Shown here one piece after another: positions 35,136-46,854 of a stretch of DNA of 64,000 nucleotides. Position 1 is the first letter of the stretch; each line of letters begins with the position of its first letter. Source of the stretch: Rosa chinensis (Eukaryota > Streptophyta > Magnoliopsida > Rosales > Rosaceae); the NCBI RefSeq assembly GCF_002994745.2, contig NC_037091.1, positions 25,425,789 to 25,489,788 on the forward strand. Direction: 5' to 3'. A program made the translations under genes and the position numbers. The notes below the pieces were generated by a model. The model ran no database searches and had not been told where the DNA came from. It saw only the letters and a list, made by a program, of their open reading frames with translations.

Positions 35136-36524
35136 ATGTATTCTATTAGCAATTAATTTTAGTCCTGTTGACCATACATAATTTTGATTCTTTCAAGGAT
35201 GATCATTTTGTATGTATGCATGTAGTGATCACTGGATGTTGACAATTATTCATCCGGATGAAGGTACTACCTATTTTCCAAAAATTTGGAACAGGAAAGG
35301 CGCTTGGAATGGAATAGGAAAGGCGCTCGGAGTTCTACAATATGGAAAAATTTGGCTGTAAGTTTCACCCAAGTATTTAGGTTTCTTGAGAAAATAGAAT
35401 TTGATTCAATTGTTTTGACTTGTTTAATCATCATTTATTTTTAGGGCATTCCTTCCCAACCTAGCAACAAGGAGTGCGGGTACTTTGTGATGAGATACAT
35501 GAGGGATATCATTGAGGATAAGGACTTATCATTGTTTGCTACCAAGGTACAAAGTAGCTATTAGTGTAGTCACTAAACTCAGTTTTTTATAACTTTGTTA
35601 TGTCAATTAACCATTTAGCAAATTGATATAATAAATTGATTTTTAGTAGGAGAGGAGAGGCAACAACCAATATACGCAAGCAGATATTGATGAGATACGA
35701 AATGAGTGGGCGAAGTTTGTCATGAAGAGCTCTGTGTAGGCAGGCCATGAAGTAGGTTTTTGCAGAAGGAAAGTATCTTTTTGTGCTTCTCTGCTGATAC
35801 ATTTTCATGCATCATATATGTGCCATGTTTTGGAACAATGTGTATCAGCTAGCTTTTGATGTCCAAGTAGATGGGCATGCACTAGAATGCTTTTCTTCTT
35901 TTATTGTTGGCTTGAAATTTGGACAACTTTGTTTGGGAAATACTGCATTTTGCAGTTTTATATACAGAATGTTGGATTATGATGGATTGCTTGAAAGATA
36001 TAGTCATTGTTTATTAGGTAAAATGGACCAAATTAATGCACAAATCAATTCAAAGAATGGATGTTTGCAGCAATCATACAACAGATTTTCCAAAATGTCA
36101 ACCAATGATGTCTGAACCAAAAAATTATGGGTATTCACACAACGCATTGATAGGTATCACACAATGGATTTCAATAAGTAACGTCGTCTAGTTTTAAGCT
36201 CATACAACAGAAAATACTAGAACACAGTTGTCTTACTTTTAATCACACAACGGCTAAACTACAAAACTATTGTATGAAAATCTCAACCCAAAACTGTACA
36301 AAAGCAAATTATGTTATGTGAACTGCTGCGCATGGGTGCGTCCTGCATCTGTCGAGTTCTGGGACAATGGTGCAAAGGAATATATGTCGACTGACTTTAT
36401 ATCATACAACGGTGAATTCACCGTCGTCTTATTTTTCATCAGACAACATCGAGATAAACGACGGTGAGTCTTCAAATCAAACAACGTTTTGTTACCGTCA
36501 TGTGATGCAATTTTTGGTGTAGTG
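35136..36524 (+). mobile_element. CACTA relic: right half with Ulp1-like protease end
   Basis: The right terminus is ttggtgtagtg at 36514-36524, the inverse of CACTACACCAA, preceded at 36110-36500 by a field of subterminal repeats on both strands (acaacgg, cgtcgtc, acaacag). The left half of the element is missing; the relic abuts the truncated 3' LTR. It holds the end of a transposon-borne Ulp1 protease gene. Confidence 0.75.
35228..35739 (+). pseudogene. Ulp1-like cysteine protease C-terminus of a CACTA element
   Basis: The His block HWMLTIIHPDEGTTYF is at 35230-35277. A second exon near 35441-35548 gives PSNKECGYFVMRYMRDIIED with the catalytic Cys in ECGYF. A third, about 35650-35739, gives QYTQADIDEIRNEWAKF and a stop. 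Spacing and motifs fit the Ulp1 domain carried by many plant CACTA elements, which may remove SUMO or cleave host or element proteins. The 5' part is absent, so it is a truncated remnant. Confidence 0.75.
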
Positions 36525-36704
36525 AATATTTCTTATTTATGTTTTGAATATTTTGCTTTCAAACAAACGATGAAACAAATTTTCCTTCATTATGTTGTTT
36601 TTGCCACATGGTACAAGATCATTAGGGAAAACTATTTTGATGTTAGTATCACTTACCCAGCAAAGGCCGGTAGGTACCATCACGATATGAGAAGTTGGAA
36701 TTTC
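36525..36704. other. Spacer between CACTA relic and Harbinger element
   Basis: Short AT-rich stretch; nothing recognised. Confidence 0.5.
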
Positions 36705-36707
36705 TTA

Positions 36708-39255
36708 GGGGGGTGTATTGTATTTGGATTTGTGTGGAGTTTTTTTAAATGATAGACTTTTTCAAAAGTCCATGGATTCTATAAAAAGTTCATAGACTTT
36801 TATTGATTTTTTAAAAACCATTGACTTTTACTGATTTTTAGCACAGATTTTTACTGATTTGTAAAAATCTACAGACTTTATATGAATGACTTATGTAGAT
36901 TTCACAATACTTATAAAAAAGAAAAACCAAGCTAGTTTATTAGTCAGAGAATAAAATACGATGCCATAGCTATGTTAACTAATGACCATTAGCGTAGGAA
37001 TCAGAGAAGCTCAAATAATGTCATAAAACAAACATATAAGAAAATAAAGGAAAAGCCTCCAAATATAATCAACCAAACCAAAAGATATCCAAAAAGAGAA
37101 GGGAAAAAAAAACACATTGATGAAGTTTCATGCCAAATAAGCAGACGTCTTTGAAATAATGATATGATTTATTCTTCTCCCTCATTTTCACTTTCTTGAT
37201 TGTCATTGTTTTCATTGTTGGCATTTGGTTGGGCATCTGTCCACATATGAGTAGCAATACTCATTCTCCATTCATTAGCATTCTCTCTTTGCTGATCTTG
37301 GGTTTGAAAATCATCCCATTCAAAATTATCTTCGTGATTGTCTATCGGATCTTCTTCTGGTTCAGGAGGAAATTCATCTGAACGACATTCCTGTCGAAGA
37401 AAATTGTGCAGTCCTGCACAAGCCAAAACTAGTTCTGCTTGTGTCTTATATAAAAATGGTGGTGCTGATTTGAAGATTGTGAAACGCGACTTAAATATTC
37501 CAAATATTCTCTCAATTACGTTCCTCAAGGAAGCATGGCGAAGATTGAATAACTCAATTGCATTGACAGGATGATTTCCTTCACCACCAAAATCTTTGAG
37601 GTGATATCGAGTACCTCGGAATGGAGCTAGGAACCAACTCAAACAATTGGGTGCAGAGACAAAAATAGCAAATTTTGATACATTGTTCATATTGATTATT
37701 ACCTAGCCAACTTCTCTTTGATTAATTTTTCTTTGTTTCATAATTCATTCAATTACATTTTGATCCACACTTGTTTGTTTTTTATAGCATGCCATACAAT
37801 ATGATTATAAACAGTACTCATAAATTGCACAGATCAGACTCTCATAACCCCAAAACTTGATCACGATCTGTTTCCATGGGAATTTGAAGGAGAAAATAAA
37901 AAGAATCTGAATCCTAAAGAAATTGAGGTCCATAAAGATGACAAAACTGAATCAAGGTACCAGACAACTGTCATCATGGCAATTTGCCCAATCCAACATG
38001 AATCAAAACTCCAGAACAATATTCCTATCTCTCAGCTGACTACAAACTTAGCTGAATTAACTCTTTGAAGATTCAGTGATCCTATTTACTCAACCTACTA
38101 CTCTGTAATCCCAAAGTAAAATTTCTAACATTAAAACTCTGCTCAACATACACATAATATTCTCAAAGCATAAAAAAGAACACTAAAATTTTAGAAAAAG
38201 AAAATAAATAACCTGACATAATTTTATCAGCCATTGCCGACTTTAGTGGTGGCCAACATTGGCTTCAAATTGAAGGGTTAAAGCAAAATTTGAATGAAAA
38301 TTAATAACTCTGTATAGATTCACCCAAAGCTTGAACCAAATCGCACCTCTGACATTACTATCATTTTAAGAAAGTTGACATGAGATTGTCAACATAAGTC
38401 CCATCTCAATGCAGGGTAAAATCACACACACTATTAGGTATAGAAAAGAAGTTCTGGCATGAAGGAAAAAAAAAAAAAACCACCCACCGTTTGGCTAATC
38501 TACCCGAACTTAAGAGCCACAAGGGCAAAGCAGTAGCAAAAAAAAAGAGAACCATGCCATATAGGACAGCAACAAATACAAAAGAAACAGAAAACCTAGC
38601 GAGAAAAACAAAGAAGAAGAAACATACGCAGCAAACAAGTGACAACAATAGCAATAACCGCAATAGTATGCAGGACTATGATCGAACCGTAAAAGCATTA
38701 GGCATATACATTATTTGGCTTTGTTTTAGGAGTTGATGATAATATTAGGGTTCCAAGCATCACAATTGAAAAAAAAAAAAAAATCAAATTCAACAACAAC
38801 AATGAACATGTTAGGTATTAGAGGTTGATATCACAAAATAATAGAGAAAAGAAAAAAGAAATCATGAAAGAGAGATGATGGAGGACCAACTTTGAACGCG
38901 CAGAGAGAAGAACTTTGATAGACTTTTCCACGCTCAAAATGTTTGCTCTGGTGGCTGGAAAAATATTGGAATTTGGTATTTATACTTAACACTACAAAGT
39001 CCATGATTTTCCATGATTTTCTAATTCCGTATGTATGAATGATATTTTGAATACCCCTAAACTTCTATTCATTTTTAAAAGTCCTAATTGAATACCCCTA
39101 GACTTTGGTGGAATTCATAAAGATTTTTTAAAATCCTAATTGAATACACCCAGACTTTTATGGACTGTTAAAAGTCTCTATTGAATACACCCAGACTTTT
39201 AAATTCCATGGATTTCTTTAAAAGTGCCAGTAATTCCATATACAATACACCCCCC
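36708..39255. mobile_element. PIF/Harbinger element with partial transposase
   Basis: 2548 bp with terminal inverted repeats ggggggtgtattgtatttgg (left) and ccatatacaatacacccccc (right), flanked by the 3-bp duplication TTA at 36705-36707 and 39256-39258, the PIF/Harbinger signature. Subterminal stretches carry many copies of agacttttaaa-like and gactttt words in both orientations. It carries a transposase fragment but no complete gene. Confidence 0.9.
37169..37690 (-). pseudogene. Harbinger DDE transposase, C-terminal part
   Basis: 173 codons on the minus strand: FLAPFRGTRYHLKDF, AIELFNLRHASLRNVIERIF, GIFKSRFTIFKSAP and LACAGLHNFLRQE match the C-terminal half of the DDE_4 (HARBI1-like) transposase, including the last catalytic Glu in NVIERIF. 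The N-terminal half with the first two Asp residues and the partner Myb-like gene are not seen upstream to 39255. An acidic tail follows (ENNDNQESENEGEE). Non-functional fragment. Confidence 0.85.
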
Positions 39256-39258
39256 TTA

Positions 39259-39828
39259 GATTCTACTGTTATCTGTGAAATTTGGCCTATATGGTGAATA
39301 TCATGATATAATAGATAATGAGGATATTTTCCCTTTTAAAATAATCAATATCTATAAAATGTGATGTAAAAGGAAAATTATAAAAAAATAAAATAAAAAT
39401 AAAAATAAAACTCTTCTATTTTTCTCTAAATGCAAATTTTGATGAGGACAAATCCTCTCATGGTGATTGTGGATGATAATTAATTATCTAAATGCAAATT
39501 TGTGTCAAGATATATCTTCTTAAGGAGAATCAGAAGTAAGGAGAAATCTCGTCAAGGAGAATCTGGGTGAGGAGAAATCTCGTCAGATAGAATCTTGGTG
39601 AGGATAATTACCTTCAAGGGGATTATGGGTGACAAGTAATTCGATAAATACAGACATTTCTCCTCAAGCGAAAACTTTTTGAGGATAAAACTCCTGAAAC
39701 CGCAATTAGGTGCCCAGTATTCCATTCGAGGGAAATCCGAGTGAGTATTGAAATTCAATTGAGGACAGATTCCCTGAAGCCAAAGCTGAACGCTAAGAAT
39801 TGGTGCATGAAGCAATTTCAAAAATCTC
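39259..39828. repeat. Minisatellite with ~31-bp units
   Basis: 39520-39660 contains at least four imperfect units of about 31 bases on the pattern gaatctgggtgaggagaaat ctcgtcaagga, with looser relatives from 39420 to 39800. The rest is AT-rich. It does not look coding. Words such as atctcgtc and ttctcgtc recur in the unresolved region near 51630. Confidence 0.6.
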
Positions 39829-42800
39829 GGATACATTCAAAATGAATGCCAATTTAACCCTGAAAAGAAACATTGTTAGTATAAAATAAGCAGAGATCGT
39901 TCAAACCGGGGATTGAGAGTACTTACATGCAACACACAAAATTAAACTAGAGAGCACAACAATTTCACACGAAAATTTAAGAGAACAACACCAAAGCAAC
40001 GAAATCAACATACACACACACACACACACACACACAATTCGAAATTAAGAGAGAAATGCAATATAGAATGGGTTTTGGAAATCCTACTCCTACTTATACA
40101 CATTTTACAAGTCATAGTCACATTAGGAATCCATATACAAGTATACAACAAAGATTACTGATGTGGCTGAAATAGCCTCACAATTTAACCCTGCAAAATA
40201 TAATTTTCAGTATAGGATAAGCAAGGATCGTTCAGTTCGGGGATTGTAGGATACACCTACACAAAAAGGTCAATTAACAAATAAAAGAATTAAATGAGGG
40301 TTTTGAAATTTGGTTACTAATTTACTTAAAATAAAAATGAAACAAATAAAATTATCTACAATGATCGACTTCCCTAACCAAGACCACTACCACTCGGAAA
40401 TTACTAAGTGTAAAAACAAAAATTCATTTCAACATGCTACAAAAACGTGGCCATCTTAAATGCCTGGATAAGAGCCCAAATGAAAAGCTATCACAGTCAA
40501 TCCATTTATCTGATTCGTTCTAATGTGGGCTTGGATCAGAAAAGTCCTTACCAAGCCCAATACTACTAATTTTTGAAAACACGTAGCTTAATTCTCTTAA
40601 TCAGTAGTATTATCTAACCCTCGAATCAACTCACACATGCAAATTAACCATTACACATAGCAATTAACACGTAATTTTCAGAATCATTTAAGTATTGAGA
40701 CATGATTTTTACCACTCGTTAGAACGAATTACTACTTGTTTAACTTAGTGTCTTAACAAATAACAATTACTCTTGGCAAATTAAGCAAACACACAAGAAC
40801 ACTCAGCGTGATTCTAGCATGCAAACTTATTAACCTAACTCTAAAAATTACCTAAACACGCAAAAGGGCACAAGATTGTAACATGCATTATCAAAGAATT
40901 CTTGAAATCAACTCAATAATAAACTGAAAATCTCAAAAATATTAATAAAAATATTCTGAAAATTTCATATCTCCAATTACACAACTCGCAAATCCAAACA
41001 CACAAAACCGAAACAAAAATTGTAAGTAGAGTCATAGTTACACTTCGAAGCTTTCCTCATCAGCTTGGCAACAAGGTGATGAACTCGTCTCTGCTATGGT
41101 GGTGGAACGTCCTTGACTTGGCGCCTAAGAGCTTTGTAAATTGATGGAAGGATGGTGGTCACGATCTTGTAGGTGATGGAGTTTGAGGAGTGAATTGGGC
41201 AGAGTTATGGAATAGTTTTTGGTCAAGAAGTGATACTCTTGGTGTTGAGAATGGCTGATATTTATATAGGGATCCTCCTCTCTTGTGATGCAATCATGCC
41301 CAATCATCTAGAGGTGATTTCTCCTCCAAATTTCCTTGATTTTATAATGACAGAGTCTTCAATTTTCTGATCTCTTTTCCCCTTAATGACTCTTGGATAT
41401 CTCTAGAGTTAATCATGCAATGCTCCTTCTCTTTCCCTTGAATAGTGACAAGATACATCCTTTATTCATCTCCTTTGAATAACAGAAACTATGTTATAGT
41501 TAGTAATTTTAAGAGAATAACTTAGCCAAATGAGGGAAAATACATATTAAAAACGTCACACTTTGTGCTCCTATCAATTACTAGTCATACACTAATTTGG
41601 AATCCAAATACACATAGGAAACAAAATCCCTAAAAAACACACAACAAATCCCTAAAAACCACCAAAACAATTCCTACAAAACACCAAAGCTATATTTCGG
41701 CCAAGAATGATACTTTTAACAATATTTACGAATTACTAACATTATTTTCAATTATTTACATGATTATTTACGTTTACATGCATCTTAAAAACCTAAAACC
41801 GATTTACAAATTTACAAGAACAAGAAAACGTAAAAGCAGGGGGGGTTTAAAGATCAAATTCGAGATTTTTGAAAACATAAAGTAAAGAAAACGTTTTTAT
41901 ATACATAGGTGGGAAAAGAAAAATCTTTAAAAAACAATTTATCACGAACCATTCAAGATTAATTCTTTCATGCAATCTTTTTATCTTATTAGAAGCCATG
42001 GAATGTTATCAACCAAGAAACAAAGATCAAAGCAACTAATGTCCCTTATTTTACTTTCCTTTACACAATTATCAAGCAAAGCACTCAAAAAACCATACTT
42101 CGAAGACAAGTATCACACAATCAAAGCAACTTGCAATCTCATGTTTTCAGTTCATTAAGAACAAGTGAAAGTTTGGTTAATAATCATGCAAATTCAAGTA
42201 CTCAAAGCAAGTCAATTCAATGCAAGAACAATCTGATTTCGACTTATGTCCTAAGCCTTTACATACTACTCAATTGAATTAGGGTTACAAAGCATAAACC
42301 TAATTACTAGCTCCAATTACATGCAATCATTCTAAGTTTCGAACCAAAGAACAAGAACACATAAAAGATTTAAATCAAACAAAATCAGATCATCATTCCA
42401 TGAATTCAGCAACTAACAAGATTCAAGACACATAAACACATTAAACATTGAAAAAAACATCAAAATTGAATCCAAAAATCAGATTACATACTCATGGTTT
42501 CAGTTTTACACAAAGAAAATCATAAGCAGAAATTCTATCTAAAAGAACACTAAACCATGAAGAAAACATATGGAAGGTGGTATGAACAACTCTTAGTCAC
42601 GTCCCAAAGATCCAAAGCAGCTTCAAGGTGGTGGCACAAGGTGGAATTCACGGCAAGGATGGAGGATGGCACGGCTAGGAACTTGAAGATGTGAAAAACC
42701 TGAAAACTCAAGAGCACACAAGTGAAGAATCGAAATTGTCAAGAATATGGTGTACCCCTTGACTTGGTAACATGTTTCTTTATATAATGGAATGCCAAGA

Positions 42801-43591
42801 GCTCTCCCAATTCATTCCTACTTGAGTTCTCCTAAGTTGTGTTGATTCGGGATTTCCTTCTAATTTTCTGATTGGTTGACACATCCCTTGACCAATAAAA
42901 TAATTTCACATCACCAAAGTGGTGTCACAACCTCTAATCCGTGTTTTCTTTGCCCTTGTAGAAGTCTTGACGTCAAGAACTATGTAGAAGCTTCATGAAG
43001 TTCACAACAAAATCCAATCCAAAACCAACTAGAAATCCAAACTCCATATTGCTTTGAAATCCGAATTGCTTGTGACTTTCTCCAAGTATGCATGGCATGT
43101 GACCCTTCACACGGCTTCTAGACATTTCTTGACTCTTCCTGGACATCTCCTAGCTTCCACATAACTCCTAGTGCAAGTAGAACTCCATATGCAATCAGGT
43201 TTCCTAGTTGAATACAAACTTCTTTCCCGAGATGCTTCTACACTCTTCCGGAACCTTCTTGAGTAATCCTTATCCAACAGGGACTCCTTGTCACACTAGG
43301 TTTCCTTATTTGAGTAGAATTGAGTTTCCTTGTTCAAGTAGGACTCTTAGTCCAAGTCAGCTTCAGACTCCTACTCTAACTGGGATTCCTTTTCCTAGTT
43401 AAACTGGGAGAACTTCCATTTCTTCATTTCATTTCATTTCACTTTATTTTCACGCCACTTGTGTTTTCCTTAGTCCTTTTTGGACTTTGAGACTCCATTT
43501 TACCTGTAAAAAGGCTAACTAAGATAAAGGAAATAACTTAGCAAAATATGGGGTTTAAACATTATAAACGTCGCATTTTATGCTCCTATCA
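39829..43591 (-). mobile_element. Solo LTR B (interrupted by solo LTR A)
   Basis: Flanked by the 5-bp duplication atctc at 39824-39828 and 43592-43596. On the minus strand it opens with tgataggagcataaaatgcg and closes with cagggttaaattgg, like LTR A and the copy at 58300-59514. Removing LTR A and its duplication leaves about 2.3 kb. A minus-strand TATA box (tatataaag near 42778) supports this orientation. No second LTR or internal region is present. The plus-strand first base is G rather than T, probably by mutation. An (AC)n run lies at 40012-40036. Confidence 0.72.
40159..41576 (-). mobile_element. Solo LTR A nested in LTR B
   Basis: 1418 bp, TG...CA ends (tgatgtggctgaaatagcct and tgtgctcctatca), with a perfect 5-bp duplication attac at 40154-40158 and 41577-41581. 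It shares with LTR B the block aatttaaccctg ... ggatcgttca...cggggattg at one end and gctcctatca at the other. A minus-strand TATA-like tatataaat near 41265 supports this orientation. No internal region, so it arose by LTR-LTR recombination. Confidence 0.85.
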
Positions 43592-43596
43592 ATCTC

Positions 43597-44192
43597 CTAA
43601 TTAAAAAATTTGTTTATTGCACATTCATATTTATTTGTAATTCTAATAAATTGACTCGTTAAAACAAAAATCAATATTTTCCAAATATCCACGATATATC
43701 CCTGATTTTTTAAAAGGTCTAACTTTTTACAAATTTGGATAGATATGTGGATATAGATACTTTAATCATTGCGATTCAATTCATAAAACAACATGTTAAT
43801 ATAACATTGCTTTTGTCATACGCACAATAATAGGTCAATCCCATAGTTTGAAAATTTTTTTCAATGAACATTTTACATCACTAATAATCTAATTCAGCCC
43901 ACATTCAAAATACCTATAGCACTTTCGCCCAAAGCCTATTTGGTTATAGTTCAAAAATAATCATAACTCTGATATGTCAAAAGGCTAGGAAACCATGATT
44001 TCCACAGCCAACCAATTTTATAGGCCCACTTACCTATTACTTGATGATGCATTCAAAAAGTTATGAATGTTCATTGACCTATTTTCAATTGACCGTTTTG
44101 CTCGTTCTTCATTCATAATTGTTTGGTAACTGCAAACAATTATGAACTAATTTGGTGGCATCATCGAGCTCATTACGACCATGCTTCACACA
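43597..44192. other. Unresolved AT-rich DNA
   Basis: No features recognised. Confidence 0.4.
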
Positions 44193-45360
44193 TCAACCGC
44201 CAAACTTGCCCCGTGGTTGTTCGATACATACTATAAATATAAAGTAAGGGAATAAGGACATAAAGTTAAATTTGAGTAGAGCATCAAAAACTCGCATAAT
44301 TATAAGATTTATTTGTACCTCTTCATCCCACTTTTTCCAATAATGCTGCATATTCCTTATCACATAAACTCCCCAATCAAAGTCATTCTTTTGGATTAGG
44401 AAGGTTTCAAATGAGTTTTCCCATTCTAAATTATTAAATTTAAAACCTTCAACCAAATCCAACATGATTTCATCTTCAAAGACAAAGTCCAGCATCTTGA
44501 ACTACATTTACAACATTGTGAAAGCACGAAGTAATATCATACATCAAAGCACAACCCCCATGCATTTCACAACAACAATAAGCTATCAGTATTGGTCACA
44601 TTTGTTCTCCTTCACACATGCATTTATTATTTTCCATTTCATATTAATGTATCACTATATTTCCTTCATACATGATGTGGACCACATACTCATTATTGAC
44701 CTAATGAGCTTGTTGTAACAAAAAGTCGCTTAATTCTTTTGATTAATCTTGTCTGTATCTAGAAAGGGGAAGACAAATGATTGGTCTATCAAATAAGTGT
44801 TATTGGGGCACAACAAAGTGGACAATGGATATAGTGCGTATGCCACCTTGAAAGTGTCATCCTGGATGTTTATTTCCAGCATCAAATTCTTCACATGCTA
44901 AATGTCGACTTCCCCATGACCGAGTGCCAAATACTTCCTTAAACTTAGTATCCTTACATCATTGATTAATCCACTTAACTCTACATCTTCAGCTCCATCA
45001 CGTATCCCCATTTCCGGGAGAAATCAATCGGTCTTGCATCGAATAGCTTGCTATGTATATTGACTCTCTCGTTAAGGGAGTTTAGACTATGAATCATCAT
45101 TCTGCAAATGTCATCTTACACACTTGTGCTTCCAATTAGATCTAGATTGCCTAGACCGATAACAGCAGCCGCCATCAAGTGTGACATGCGGAGACGTTTA
45201 ACCATTTTGATAAAGTTCGCTAGTGATATGATACGACATGTATATTCTTCATTAAGTTTTTGCACTTTGACTGCGAGGTGTTGACCGTCATCAACAGATA
45301 TTGAATCCGATAGTTGGATAATGGTTATATTACTACCCTGCGAAGCGACATTCAATCACA
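44193..45360 (-). pseudogene. Degenerate Ulp1-like / plant-mobile-domain-like ORF
   Basis: Minus-strand pieces in order: IKMVKRLRMSHLMAAAVIGL (45355-45116), NERVNIHSKLFDARPIDFSR near 45080, DDTFKVAYALYPLSTLLCPN near 44830, then NDFDWGVYVIRNMQHYWKKW in 44495-44193. The last resembles the Cys-box of Ulp1-type proteases borne by plant DNA transposons, with Trp where the catalytic Cys should be. The third resembles the mobile-domain segments found in such proteins. Frames are broken between the pieces. The assignment is tentative. Confidence 0.4.
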
Positions 45361-46851
45361 CTATGTCACTTCTTATTTGAAAATAACCATATTGCAAAGC
45401 TTTAATTAATACGAAACAGAGGACATATATCATAAAACATGGTATAAGGTCAGTTCCTAACAATTTTTCCTTTTCCTCGTCTTCTTGTCATAGTTCCATC
45501 TAGAACCACGTTCATGCCAACTTGCCATGCATATAAAACAAATGTTAGAAACATGTAACATAATGTTTTAGCTAGTTTGTACTCTTAAGGGCCCAATGTT
45601 GTGTTGGCCCATGGCTGGTTTCCTACATGTATGTGCGGCCCATGGCTCTTATTCTTCCGGTTATGAAACGAAGCTTAAACCTCACAAGTTATTGTATGAT
45701 TATTGAACTTCTTTCATAATTATAATTAGTACTCTAAGTTACATTTGGAGAATCCTTATTTGAATGACTACCACAACGTCATTTTCATCTTCTTGTGGAG
45801 TTTCACATGAATATTTTGTTTCGAATGTGATTACAAACTATGCTTAGATTTCTCATGATGTATGAGGATATATAAATATTGTAAAATCATCCACATTTTT
45901 CTTCATCATTAATATAAGTTATATTTATTTCTTGATTACACTCCAATAGCAGGTGCGATCTGAATAACCATTAATCTACCCTTCGATATATTGATTGTAG
46001 AATATATGAAGAGGATATATTGGCTAAATATTGATGAAAGCTTATCTGATCATATAGATCAAACTGTGTTCTTTCCGTTGGTAAGTGAGGTATTAATAGC
46101 TCCCTCAAAAATAACACAATAAACCACCAAACAACCATTCAATTTCTCAATCTGGAAATCTATCCTTCGCCAAGAATTATTATCATCTCAAGTGGATCTC
46201 GGAAGTCCTGATTATTGTCCTTAAGTAGGTTGGCTAAAGATATGATAGTGGGTGAATGCAATTAATGTTTGGTTGGTGTGATGATTATGTGCTTCAGGTT
46301 GGTCCCCAGCCTAAATATGACAATGGCGTGTCATATGTTTGTTGGCCCAAAACCAATCTAGTTACCTTTGATACATACCCAACTTAACTTAGCCATCAGA
46401 GTCATTCAGTTTGCACTAAGCCCACCACAAAAATTAATACATATAAGTATTCTTCCTAAATCCCCCTTTCACAATATTATTAAATATAATTTTGCGGGGC
46501 ATATGTTAGAAGAATAGCAGGGCTGGTGGTCGTGCCAGGTTTATAAAACATTCCTTCCCAAACATGGGCACCCATCCATATCAATATCAAATTTACATGC
46601 TCACCCATCATAAATTTGCCAATTCTCATCAGTCACAAGAAACCACTCAGAAAAAAATATTGGTCTATGCGATGTCGTAACAGGTTTATTTCCGCCATGA
46701 AGAGAGTGGATCAGAGTTATTATAGTAGCATAACGTGGTGATGCGGCCAATCTCCCTCTCATCTCTATTCGATAACCCCTTCTATCGACCATAGTTGACA
46801 CCCTGGTAAAGAATACTGGAATACCCAAAATGATTGCAGGACAATATAAGA
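45361..46851. other. Unresolved transposon-like DNA
   Basis: No clear gene. A minus-strand frame at 46828-46601 (75 codons) may be the upstream part of the degenerate ORF at 44193-45360, but it has no recognisable motif. Confidence 0.35.
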
Positions 46852-46854
46852 TGT

